DNA from: Rhodospirillaceae bacterium
GTDB taxonomy: Bacteria > Pseudomonadota > Alphaproteobacteria > Rhodospirillales > UBA2165
Direction: 5' to 3'
DNA: 64,000 nt
Assembly (NCBI GenBank): GCA_018649725.1
Contig: JABIHH010000088.1
Location: forward strand, 101,959 to 165,958
This document shows positions 50,879 to 57,815 of this stretch, piece after piece (position 1 is the stretch's first letter; each line of letters begins with the position of its first letter). The notes beneath the pieces were generated by a model that saw only the letters and a list, made by a program, of their open reading frames with translations, was not told the origin of the DNA and searched no databases. The position numbers and the translations under genes are program-made.

Positions 50879-53878
50879 ATGAACGAAGTCTACAAACCGG
50901 AAAAGTTCGTTGGGAAACCAATAGAACGGGTGGAAGATGAAGCCCTACTTCGAGGGGTAGCCCGTTACGCAGATGACTATCCTGCCCGCTTAGATACGCG
51001 CCATGCCGCAATCTTACGATCCCCTCACGCCCATGCCGAAATTGTTTCAATTGATGTCAGCGAAGCGCTCGCCCAACCTGGTGTCGTCTGCGTTATTACC
51101 GGTGACGACCTGCTCGAATATGTCGATCCGTTTTTGAACATTGTCAAAGCGCCGATGAAATTGTGGCCGCTCGCCGTCGAACGCGTTCGCTATGTCGGCG
51201 AGGCTGTCGTTCTGGTCGTCGCCATGGACAGATATATCGCCGAGGATGCAGTTGATCTCATTCAAGTCGAATACAAGCTCTTAAAACCTGCCGTTAAACC
51301 TGAGTTTGCCGCCAGTGAAGAGGCGCCGGTTATTCATACCGAATGCGACTCAAACGTTTTATCTGACCGCGAATTTACCTATGGCGATCCCGACAAAGCG
51401 TTCGAAGAATGCGATCAAAAGGTTGAGATTGAAATTGATTTTCCCAGAAGCTCAATCACACCGATGGAAAACTTCGTCGTCATGGCTGACTATCATCCTG
51501 CGGAAAATGTCTATGACGTGCTTTCCAACTTCCAAGGACCGTTTACCGTTCACCCGGTGATGTGCCGCGCACTTCGCGTGAAAAACACTGGCTTGCGGTT
51601 GCGCACGCCTGCGAACACCGGCGGCGGATTTGGCATCAAAGTCGCCATTTTCCCCTATATCGTATTGATGGCTATTGCTTCGCGCATCGCTGGCAAGCCG
51701 GTTAAATGGGTCGAAGATCGGCTAGAGCATTTATCCTCAGCGACAGCTGCGCCGAACCGGATCGTCAAAATTGAAGCCGCAGCCATGAAAGATGGTAAGG
51801 TTACCGCTTTCCGGCTCGACCAACTTGATGATTACGGCGCGTTCTTGCGGGCACCCATGCCGGGACCGCTCTATCGTATGCATGGCGTGACGACAGGGTC
51901 CTATGAAATTCCCAACCTTTACGTCCGCAACCGTTTGGTGATGACCAACAAAAGCCCCTCTGGCATGGTTCGCGGCTTTGGTGGTCCGCAGATGTATTTT
52001 GGCATCGAGCGTGTTATGCACCGGGTGGCGATTGAACTTGGCCTGGATCCGCTCGACGTCATTGAGAAAAATCTCATATCGGCCAACGCCTTTCCATACC
52101 ACGCCGCCGCGGGTGGGGTTTTCGATTCCGGTAACTACCAAGCCGTCGTTGCCCTCGCCAAAAAAGAAGGCAAGCTCAAAGAATTGATGGAGCGGCGCGA
52201 CAAGGCGCGGGCCGAAGGTAAACTTTATGGCATTGGCTATACAGCTGTCACCGAGCCAACCCATTCAAATATGGGCTACATCACGACAATCTTGACCAAA
52301 GAAGAACGGGCCAAACGGAGCCCGACCATGGGCACCAACTCTAATGCAACGGTGAGTGTTGATCCCTTTGGCGGCGTGAGTTGCTCCACCGAAGTACCGC
52401 CGATGGGACAGGGACATGCCACGCTCATGGCCCAGATTGTCGCCGAACAACTCGGCCTGCAACCAACCGAAATTTCCTGCAATATGGAGCTCGACACCCA
52501 AAAAGATAAATGGTCAATCGCAGCCGGCAATTACTCAGCGCGTTTTACCAGCGGCCCTGCCGTCGCTGTTCAAATGGCGGCTAAAATGATGCGTCAGAAA
52601 CTGGCTGAAATTGCGGCACCTAATCTCAATATTCCGGTCGAAGAAGTTGAGTTTGGTAATAACTTGATTTTCGCCCGCGACAATCCAGACAACTTCCTTA
52701 AGTTCTACCGCGTTGCCGGGACCGCCCACTGGTCTCCCGCCAGCCTGCCCGATGGCATGGCAGGCGGCTTAAGCGAAAGTGCCGTTTGGACGCCGCGCGA
52801 ATTGACGGCGCCTGACGAGCAAGATCGGATCAATACGTCATTGGTCTACGGCTTTAACTTTGATTTTTGTGGCGTTGAAATCGACAGAGACACTGGCGAA
52901 GTTAAAATCGATCATTACGTTACTGCTCACGATGCCGGCACGATCCTTAATCCATTGATCGCACATGGCCAAATTCTAGGCTCTTATAGTCACGGGGTGA
53001 GCGAAGCGCTTTATGAGGAATTTGTTTATGGCGATGACGGTAGTTTTAAATCAGGCACGTTTGCCGACTATCTCGTACCTTCCGCCACCGAAGTGCCGGA
53101 ACCGATGGTCTTGCACGTCGAAACGCCCTCCCCGCTGACACCCTTAGGTGCCAAAGGTTTGGCCGACGGCAATTGCATGTCGACGCCGGTTTGTATCGCC
53201 AACGCGGTTAGCGATGCGCTTGATAATATAAAAGATATCCAGCTCCCGCTCTTCCCATCTCGGGTGAGTGAGCTGATCCACGGTGATGAGCCACCACCGC
53301 CTGAACGCCTGAGCCAAGCAGCAGAAGAAACGCCTGCCAAAACGTCATCGGGCAAAAGCAGCGCGATCACCGGAACCGGGCAATCGATGGTCCCAGCTGA
53401 TCCGCAAACCGTCTGGGATACTTTGCTTGATCCGATAAAACTCGCGGTTGTTATTCCGGGGTGTCATGGCCTCGACGAAGTTGCTGAAAATGATTACCGC
53501 GCCGAGATCACATTGGGAGCAGGTCCAGTACGCGGCAAGTTCCTGGCCCATGTAAAGCTTTCTGATCTCAATGAACCCAAATCGGTCACCCTTGCTGGTG
53601 GTCTCGATGGTCCGCTCGGGTCCTCCCAAGGTGAAGGCCGGGTACGGTTGGAAGCTGTCGAAGGCGGCACCCAAGTGAGCTACGAATATTCCGTAGAGAT
53701 TTCGGGTAAAGTCGCAGCGGTTGGCAGCCGGTTGATTGAAGGCGGCGCCCGCGTTGTCGTAAATCAGTTCTTTAGCCGGCTTATCAAGCAGATTGAAACG
53801 CCTGGATCGGTTACAGCCGGGGAAGCAGGAACGCCTTCACTTTTCCAACGCATCCTACAATGGCTGGGGATTAATTAG
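50879..53878 (+). CDS. Mo-hydroxylase large subunit with fused CoxG/SRPBCC domain, cassette B
   Basis: A 999-residue paralogue of the 29985 gene with the same layout: hammerhead domain (LLRGVARYADDYPARLDTRH), Mo-pterin domain (TPANTGGGFGIKVAIFPY, PSGMVRGFGGPQMYFGIERV, MGQGHATLMAQIVAEQLGL) and a C-terminal SRPBCC domain (VWDTLLDPIKLAVVIPGCHG) from about residue 840. The region that holds the catalytic Glu in this family reads GAKGLADGNCMSTPVC, so position 763 is Asp instead of Glu. Start ATG 50879 follows GAGAGGG. The FAD and iron-sulfur subunits follow at once. A shifted chemistry, such as reduction or a slower hydroxylation, is possible. Confidence 0.9.
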   Translation: MNEVYKPEKFVGKPIERVEDEALLRGVARYADDYPARLDTRHAAILRSPHAHAEIVSIDVSEALAQPGVVCVITGDDLLEYVDPFLNIVKAPMKLWPLAVERVRYVGEAVVLVVAMDRYIAEDAVDLIQVEYKLLKPAVKPEFAASEEAPVIHTECDSNVLSDREFTYGDPDKAFEECDQKVEIEIDFPRSSITPMENFVVMADYHPAENVYDVLSNFQGPFTVHPVMCRALRVKNTGLRLRTPANTGGGFGIKVAIFPYIVLMAIASRIAGKPVKWVEDRLEHLSSATAAPNRIVKIEAAAMKDGKVTAFRLDQLDDYGAFLRAPMPGPLYRMHGVTTGSYEIPNLYVRNRLVMTNKSPSGMVRGFGGPQMYFGIERVMHRVAIELGLDPLDVIEKNLISANAFPYHAAAGGVFDSGNYQAVVALAKKEGKLKELMERRDKARAEGKLYGIGYTAVTEPTHSNMGYITTILTKEERAKRSPTMGTNSNATVSVDPFGGVSCSTEVPPMGQGHATLMAQIVAEQLGLQPTEISCNMELDTQKDKWSIAAGNYSARFTSGPAVAVQMAAKMMRQKLAEIAAPNLNIPVEEVEFGNNLIFARDNPDNFLKFYRVAGTAHWSPASLPDGMAGGLSESAVWTPRELTAPDEQDRINTSLVYGFNFDFCGVEIDRDTGEVKIDHYVTAHDAGTILNPLIAHGQILGSYSHGVSEALYEEFVYGDDGSFKSGTFADYLVPSATEVPEPMVLHVETPSPLTPLGAKGLADGNCMSTPVCIANAVSDALDNIKDIQLPLFPSRVSELIHGDEPPPPERLSQAAEETPAKTSSGKSSAITGTGQSMVPADPQTVWDTLLDPIKLAVVIPGCHGLDEVAENDYRAEITLGAGPVRGKFLAHVKLSDLNEPKSVTLAGGLDGPLGSSQGEGRVRLEAVEGGTQVSYEYSVEISGKVAAVGSRLIEGGARVVVNQFFSRLIKQIETPGSVTAGEAGTPSLFQRILQWLGIN

Positions 53879-54706
53879 ATGAAACCAAGAAAATTTGATC
53901 TCGTGCGAGCAGAATCGACCGCAGAAGCTCTGGCTGCTTTAAGTGAATCCGGTGGAAATGCAAAGATTTTCGCGGGCGGACAATCACTCATGGCAATGAT
54001 GAATTTGCGTTTGGCTGACCCTGATGTAATGGTCGATATATCGCAAGTGACCGAGCTATCCTACCTTAAAGAAGTCGGTGATAAGTTGGAAATTGGCGCA
54101 GCGGCAACTCAGGTGGAACTTCTGTCCTGGCCGGGGCTGGCTGAAAAGCTGCCTTTGCTCCACCAGGCGATCCCCCATCTCGGGCATTTTCAAACCCGCA
54201 ACCGAGGCACCATCTGTGGTTCTCTCGCGCATTCGGATCCGTCATCAGAGTTGCCGCTGTGTTTGGCGACGCTCGAAGGAGAAGTTGTGTTGCGCTCCGT
54301 CCGAGGCGAGCGGGTTCTGTCAGCCGCGGATTTTCAACTCGGCATGATGACAACAGCGAGAGAGGACGATGAATTAATCGTTGCCGCCCGCTATCCATTT
54401 AAAAAGCCCGGCGAAGGTTTTGCCTTCACCGAAGTGGCCCAACGCCGCGGCGATTTTGCGATTACCGCTGTGGCAGCCGTTGCCAGCGGCGACGTAACCC
54501 GGTTAGGTGTCGGCGGCGTCGCTGACAAACCGACGGCAAAAAACTGGACTAACCTTTCTGATGATAATCTGGATGAAGAGCTCAATGCTTTCGCCTGGGA
54601 ATTAGGGGGAAGTGATGACATTCACGCAACGGCAAAGTACCGGCGAGAGCTGGTACGAAGATTAGGTCGCCGCGTCATAGAGGAGGCAAAAGCATGCCGA
54701 AGCTAA
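53879..54706 (+). CDS. Mo-hydroxylase FAD subunit (CoxM-like), cassette B
   Basis: A 275-residue flavoprotein, the same length as its cassette A paralogue. FAD-binding AGGQSLMAMMNLRL and RNRGTICGSLAHSDPSSELP, then DDELIVAARYP and RRGDFAITAVAAV. The start directly abuts the large-subunit stop (TAGATG) and the end overlaps the iron-sulfur gene by 13 nt. Confidence 0.93.
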   Translation: MKPRKFDLVRAESTAEALAALSESGGNAKIFAGGQSLMAMMNLRLADPDVMVDISQVTELSYLKEVGDKLEIGAAATQVELLSWPGLAEKLPLLHQAIPHLGHFQTRNRGTICGSLAHSDPSSELPLCLATLEGEVVLRSVRGERVLSAADFQLGMMTTAREDDELIVAARYPFKKPGEGFAFTEVAQRRGDFAITAVAAVASGDVTRLGVGGVADKPTAKNWTNLSDDNLDEELNAFAWELGGSDDIHATAKYRRELVRRLGRRVIEEAKACRS

Positions 54707-55203
54707 ATCAAGATTCCCTGCAAAAAATCGACTTCACTCTAAACGGCGTCGCAGAAACCGGAACCGCAGAACCAAGAATGCTGCTGTCAGATTTTCTCCG
54801 TAACGTGATGGGTGTCACCGGATGCCATGTTGGGTGTGAGCACGGCGTCTGCGGTGCTTGCACAGTGCAGATTGATGGCAAAGCCCAACGTTCCTGTTTG
54901 ACATTGGCCGTGCAAGTTGCCGGACGCAAAGTGGACACTGTTGAAAGCCTGGCGGGCCGGGAAAACCCGCTGACCGATCTCCAACAAGCATTTAAAACGC
55001 ATCACGGCTTACAATGCGGCTATTGCACGCCGGGCATTCTCATGTCGACTAGCGAATTCCTCGATAGAAACCCGAATCCAACAGAGGAAGAAGTCCGCGA
55101 TATGTTGAGCGGTCACCTCTGCCGGTGCACGGGCTACGCCGGCATCGTCAACGCTATTATGGCGACGATCGAGGAACGCCAAGGTAAGGCTGCCGCTGAG
55201 TAA
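54694..55203 (+). CDS. Mo-hydroxylase [2Fe-2S] subunit (CoxS-like), cassette B
   Basis: A 169-residue protein with ferredoxin cluster CEHGVCGACTVQIDGKAQRS plus C, and helical-domain clusters GLQCGYCTPGILMS and GHLCRCTGYAG. An AGGAGG site lies inside the end of the FAD gene. The last gene of the cassette B hydroxylase operon; a strong terminator follows 27 nt later. Confidence 0.93.
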   Translation: MPKLNQDSLQKIDFTLNGVAETGTAEPRMLLSDFLRNVMGVTGCHVGCEHGVCGACTVQIDGKAQRSCLTLAVQVAGRKVDTVESLAGRENPLTDLQQAFKTHHGLQCGYCTPGILMSTSEFLDRNPNPTEEEVRDMLSGHLCRCTGYAGIVNAIMATIEERQGKAAAE

Positions 55204-55222
55204 TACCTTTCAGATAAATGAC

Positions 55223-55256
55223 AAAAAAAGGGCGGCCCGCAAAGGCCGCCCTTTTT
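55223..55256 (+). terminator. strong rho-independent terminator
   Basis: GGGCGGCC (55230-55237) pairs with GGCCGCCC (55244-55251) across a CGCAAA loop, with seven A before and five T after. The A-run and T-run extend the stem and make it potentially bidirectional. It ends the cassette B hydroxylase operon. Confidence 0.92.
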
Positions 55257-55403
55257 CGTTAGCGCTTTTCCAATATAAATTGAGCCAATGCACTTGTCAG
55301 CTTTTTGGAAATTAATTTTCGCTAGTATCCTGCGATTTATTACGCGGCGTTGGTACTAAATTCATGCGGGTGCAGAGAACCAGTGGATTCGGTATGGCTT
55401 TCA
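55257..55403. other. non-coding region after the terminator
   Basis: Nothing recognisable is seen between the terminator and the first TGTCCGC palindrome: no long frame on either strand and no gene-end similarity. The rest of the 1.25-kb spacer is covered by the palindrome, lysine-rich frame, hairpin and promoter entries. Confidence 0.5.
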
Positions 55404-55476
55404 TGTCCGCTTCACCTCCGAAAGCGGACATTATCGACATACCGCAATAGAGTCCGCTTCTGATCCAAAGCGGACA
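55404..55476. repeat. TGTCCGC/GCGGACA palindrome pair, copies 1 and 2
   Basis: Copy 1: TGTCCGCTT (55404-55412) and AAGCGGACA (55422-55430). Copy 2: AGTCCGCTT (55451-55459) and AAGCGGACA (55468-55476). Each forms a 7-9 bp hairpin with an 8-9 nt loop. The second copy begins AG in place of TG, a difference repeated in copy 5. Confidence 0.8.
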
Positions 55477-55539
55477 TTGAGGGTTAGACGGAATAAGGGG
55501 TCCTCGCTTCGCGTCTGTCGAATGAATAGAAAATAAAAG

Positions 55540-55890
55540 CTAAGATTTTCTGGCTTTTTTGATCGCTTTTTTTGCTTTTTTAATAGTCTTTTTTGCTTTC
55601 TTTATAATCTTCCTTATATTTCTTATCTTCTTTTTCTGTTTCTTTTTTCCCTTCTTCTTTTTTGAGGGGGCTTTCTTATTTTCCTTTGCTTTTTCGGCAG
55701 CTGGTTTCTTGGCTACCCCTGTCTTTACCGGAGAATTAGGGGATGTCTTAGTACCTGAACCTGCTTTACTAGAGGAGGTTTTTGCCGTGGTCGAACTCTT
55801 AAGTAGGTTTGTCGCATTTTTAATGATTGCAGATGCCTTTGTGACGCTGAATCCAGGTGTTTCTGCACCCGAAAGCAGACACTAGAACAC
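55540..55890 (-). pseudogene. lysine-rich basic protein frame interrupted by TAG
   Basis: On the minus strand, 113 codons are open from after a TAG (55882-55884) to TAG 55540-55542. The protein changes from a mixed part (TPGFSVTKASAIIKNATNLL) through a Ser/Thr/Pro linker to a highly basic tail (KKAPSKKKKGKKKQKKKIRN, then KKAKKTIKKAKKAIKKARKS), like histone H1-type or nucleoid tails. There is no in-frame ATG, GTG or TTG inside. A GTG at 55890 has an AGGAG site at 7-nt spacing, but codon 3 after it is TAG. It is either a broken gene or has a non-standard start. The first codons overlap a degenerate TGTCTGC palindrome. Confidence 0.5.
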
Positions 55891-55982
55891 CTGACAGCTC
55901 CTGTTAAGAAAAAGCTTAATACTAATAGTCGCCCTATTAAAGGATATTGGAGGTTTGATAGGTTCGTGATCCATCTAAAAAG

Positions 55983-56102
55983 ATGTCCGCTATTGGCTAA
56001 TAGCGGACATCACGCGGCATCAATTTAGTGTCCGCTTTGCCCCCGAAAGCGGACATTTAATTCAGGGGGTCAAAGAGTCCGCTTATAGCCAATAGCGGAC
56101 AT
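55983..56102. repeat. TGTCCGC/GCGGACA palindromes, copies 3 to 5
   Basis: Copy 3 (55983-56010): ATGTCCGCTATT and AATAGCGGACAT are perfect 12-bp arms with a 4-nt loop. Copy 4 (56029-56055): TGTCCGCTTT and AAAGCGGACA. Copy 5 (56076-56102): AGTCCGCT and AGCGGACAT. With copies 1 and 2 these make five clear hairpins in 700 bp, on both sides of the lysine-rich frame. A degenerate copy lies at 55858-55882. Confidence 0.82.
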
Positions 56103-56113
56103 CTAATTTTAAA

Positions 56114-56143
56114 ACCCTCTGAAGCTTGAAAGCTTCAGAGGGT
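56114..56143. terminator. 14-bp perfect hairpin
   Basis: ACCCTCTGAAGCTT (56114-56127) and its exact reverse complement (56130-56143) flank 2 nt. On the minus side it is followed by TTTTAAAATT, so it can act as a terminator for a minus-strand transcript or as a structured element upstream of urtA. Confidence 0.6.
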
Positions 56144-56163
56144 CCCGAGATTGGGTTGTGGTG

Positions 56164-56185
56164 CAACAACAACCCCGTAGTGGAG
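56164..56185 (+). repeat. first copy of urtA leader repeat
   Basis: A 22-nt block (CAACAACAACC, two bases, GTAGTGGAG) recurs at 56431-56452 directly before urtA with only those two bases changed. Here it is followed by no urtA-like gene, only a 16-codon frame (ATG 56211) without a ribosome site. It looks like a duplicated leader. Confidence 0.7.
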
Positions 56186-56258
56186 GCACCGAAGTGCTCC
56201 CGCTTTAAACATGCGTTGGATCATCGCCAAGTTCAAAAAATTAAAATTGTATAAAAAA

Positions 56259-56281
56259 TAGGCATTATATAATATTGCCTA
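56259..56281. promoter_or_regulatory. TAGGCA/TGCCTA dyad in AT-rich region
   Basis: TAGGCA (56259-56264) and TGCCTA (56276-56281) are perfect inverted 6-mers with an all-AT spacer, in the AT-rich stretch 56222-56400 between the two leader copies. It lies about 120 nt upstream of the sigma-54 promoter, the usual distance for an enhancer-type site, but it does not match the NtrC consensus. Confidence 0.3.
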
Positions 56282-56399
56282 AAAATTAATCTATAAAGTA
56301 TGAAAAATTTGCCTGAAAATTGATCTTAATTATTTTTGAAAATATTTAACTTATTGAAAAAAAAGAAATAATTACATAATTAGGATATCTCCACAAAAC

Positions 56400-56416
56400 T
56401 GGCATGGCCCGTGCAA
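56400..56416 (+). promoter_or_regulatory. sigma-54 (-24/-12) promoter of the urt-ure operon
   Basis: TGGCATGGCCCGTGCA matches TGGCACG-N4-TTGCW with GG at 56401-56402 and GC at 56413-56414, exactly 10 nt between, as sigma-54 requires. A transcript would start near 56425, about 34 nt before the urtA ATG. Urea uptake operons are commonly under NtrC and RpoN, so nitrogen control is expected. Confidence 0.7.
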
Positions 56417-56430
56417 TGTAGGGTCGAGTA

Positions 56431-56452
56431 CAACAACAACCTTGTAGTGGAG
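56431..56452 (+). repeat. second copy of urtA leader repeat
   Basis: Second copy of the 22-nt block, ending GTAGTGGAG, which supplies the ribosome site (GGAG, 8 nt before ATG 56459) of urtA. It therefore lies in the 5' untranslated region of the sigma-54 transcript. Confidence 0.7.
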
Positions 56453-56458
56453 AATAAT

Positions 56459-57739
56459 ATGACTAACAAATTACGTACATTAGCAAGTGCTAGTGTTATC
56501 GCGCTTTCAACTATGTTTGCCGGTGCAGTTCAGGCGGCCGACACAATTAAGGTCGGTGTGCTGCATTCCCTTTCCGGCACGATGGCAATCAGTGAGACGA
56601 CACTGAAAGACACCATGCTCATGCTCGTTGAGGAGCAAAATAAAAAAGGCGGTCTTTTGGGCAAAAAACTCGAAGCCGTTGTCGTCGATCCAGCTTCCAA
56701 CTGGCCACTCTTTGCAGAGAAAGCTAAAGAGCTTCTACAAAAACATAAAGTAGATGTTGTTTTCGGTAACTGGACCTCTGTTTCCCGTAAATCTGTTCTA
56801 CCGGTTTTCGAAGAATTGAATGGCATGCTGTTCTACCCTGTTCAATACGAAGGCGAAGAAAGCTCACGAAACGTGTTCTATACAGGTGCGGCGCCAAACC
56901 AACAGGCTATTCCAGCTGTTGAGTATCTTATGAGCGAAGACGGCGGCGCGGCAAAGCGTTGGGTTTTGCTTGGTACTGACTATGTCTATCCACGGACAAC
57001 AAACAAAATTCTACGTGCATTCTTGAAAGCCAAAGGCGTTAAAGAATCTGACATTATGGAAAACTATACACCTTTCGGTCATTCCGATTGGCAGACAATT
57101 GTTTCACAAGTTAAAAAATTCGCTTCTGCTGGCAAGAAAACAGCTGTTGTTTCGACCATTAACGGTGACGCCAACGTTCCTTTCTACAAAGAACTCGGCA
57201 ACCAAGGCATTAAAGCTGAAGATATCCCTGTCGTGGCTTTCTCTGTCGGTGAAGAAGAACTTGCCGGTCTGGACACTAAACCTTTGGTTGGTCATTTGAC
57301 TGCTTGGAACTATTTCATGAGCATTGAGACGCCTGAAAATAGTGCCTTCATCAAAAAATGGCACGCTTTCATCAAAGACAAGAAGCGCGTTACCAACGAT
57401 CCAATGGAAGCACACTACATTGGCTTCAACATGTGGGCGCAGGCAGTTAAACAAGCTGGCACAACAAGTGTCGACGCTGTTCGCCAAGCGATGTACGGCC
57501 AGAAGTTTAAAAACCTGACCGGCGGCGTAGCGGTGATGAACACCAATCACCATCTCTCTAAGCCAGTCGTAATTGGCGAAATTCAAGAAGATGGCCAAAT
57601 GGAAACCGTTTGGAGAACCGAAGGTGTTGTTAAAGGTGATGCATGGAGTGACTTCATTCCAGAAAGTGCCAAGCTAACAGCAGATTGGACCTATCCTTGG
57701 GTTTGCGGTAACTGCGAAAAACCTAAGCACTTGAACTAA
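56459..57739 (+). CDS. urtA: urea ABC transporter substrate-binding protein
   Basis: A 426-residue periplasmic urea-binding protein. The leader (LASASVIALSTMFAGAVQAA) is cut near AADTIKVG. The mature protein shows the UrtA pattern: VGVLHSLSGTMAISETTLKD, VFGNWTSVSRKSVLPVFEEL, NGMLFYPVQYEGEESSRNVF, LGTDYVYPRTTNKILRAF, and a C-terminal WRTEGVVKGDAWSDFIPES. Start ATG 56459 is fixed by its ribosome site; an in-frame ATG at 56411 would overlap the -12 promoter element. It leads a complete urtABCDE-ureDABC run. Confidence 0.96.
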   Translation: MTNKLRTLASASVIALSTMFAGAVQAADTIKVGVLHSLSGTMAISETTLKDTMLMLVEEQNKKGGLLGKKLEAVVVDPASNWPLFAEKAKELLQKHKVDVVFGNWTSVSRKSVLPVFEELNGMLFYPVQYEGEESSRNVFYTGAAPNQQAIPAVEYLMSEDGGAAKRWVLLGTDYVYPRTTNKILRAFLKAKGVKESDIMENYTPFGHSDWQTIVSQVKKFASAGKKTAVVSTINGDANVPFYKELGNQGIKAEDIPVVAFSVGEEELAGLDTKPLVGHLTAWNYFMSIETPENSAFIKKWHAFIKDKKRVTNDPMEAHYIGFNMWAQAVKQAGTTSVDAVRQAMYGQKFKNLTGGVAVMNTNHHLSKPVVIGEIQEDGQMETVWRTEGVVKGDAWSDFIPESAKLTADWTYPWVCGNCEKPKHLN

Positions 57740-57749
57740 AGAATACTTG

Positions 57750-57776
57750 GGAGGCAGTTGCTAATCGGCTGCCTCC
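57750..57776 (+). terminator. hairpin between urtA and urtB (possible attenuator)
   Basis: GGAGGCAG (57750-57757) pairs with CTGCCTCC (57769-57776) across 11 nt, followed by a weak TCCTTTCTC. It sits 10 nt after the urtA stop. It can limit read-through or protect urtA mRNA, giving more binding protein than permease. Confidence 0.55.
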
Positions 57777-57815
57777 TCCTTTCTCATCTAAACATCCATC
57801 AAGAAAGAATTAGGC

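Noticed and set aside
55559..55885. Plus-strand 108-codon frame rich in Phe, Ile and Leu
   Set aside because: It is the complement of the lysine-rich minus-strand frame; poly-Lys codons read in reverse give Phe/Leu runs. The minus-strand reading has the better biological composition.
55404..56102. CRISPR array
   Set aside because: The repeats are palindromic, vary in loop, have irregular spacing and lack unique spacers of equal length; no cas genes are present.
56159..56164. GGTGCA as an NtrC site for urtA
   Set aside because: Only a half-site, and about 240 nt from the promoter; the matching TGCACC half is absent.
56211..56261. 16-codon leader peptide after the first urtA leader copy
   Set aside because: No ribosome site, lysine-rich by virtue of AT-rich DNA, and too short to support.
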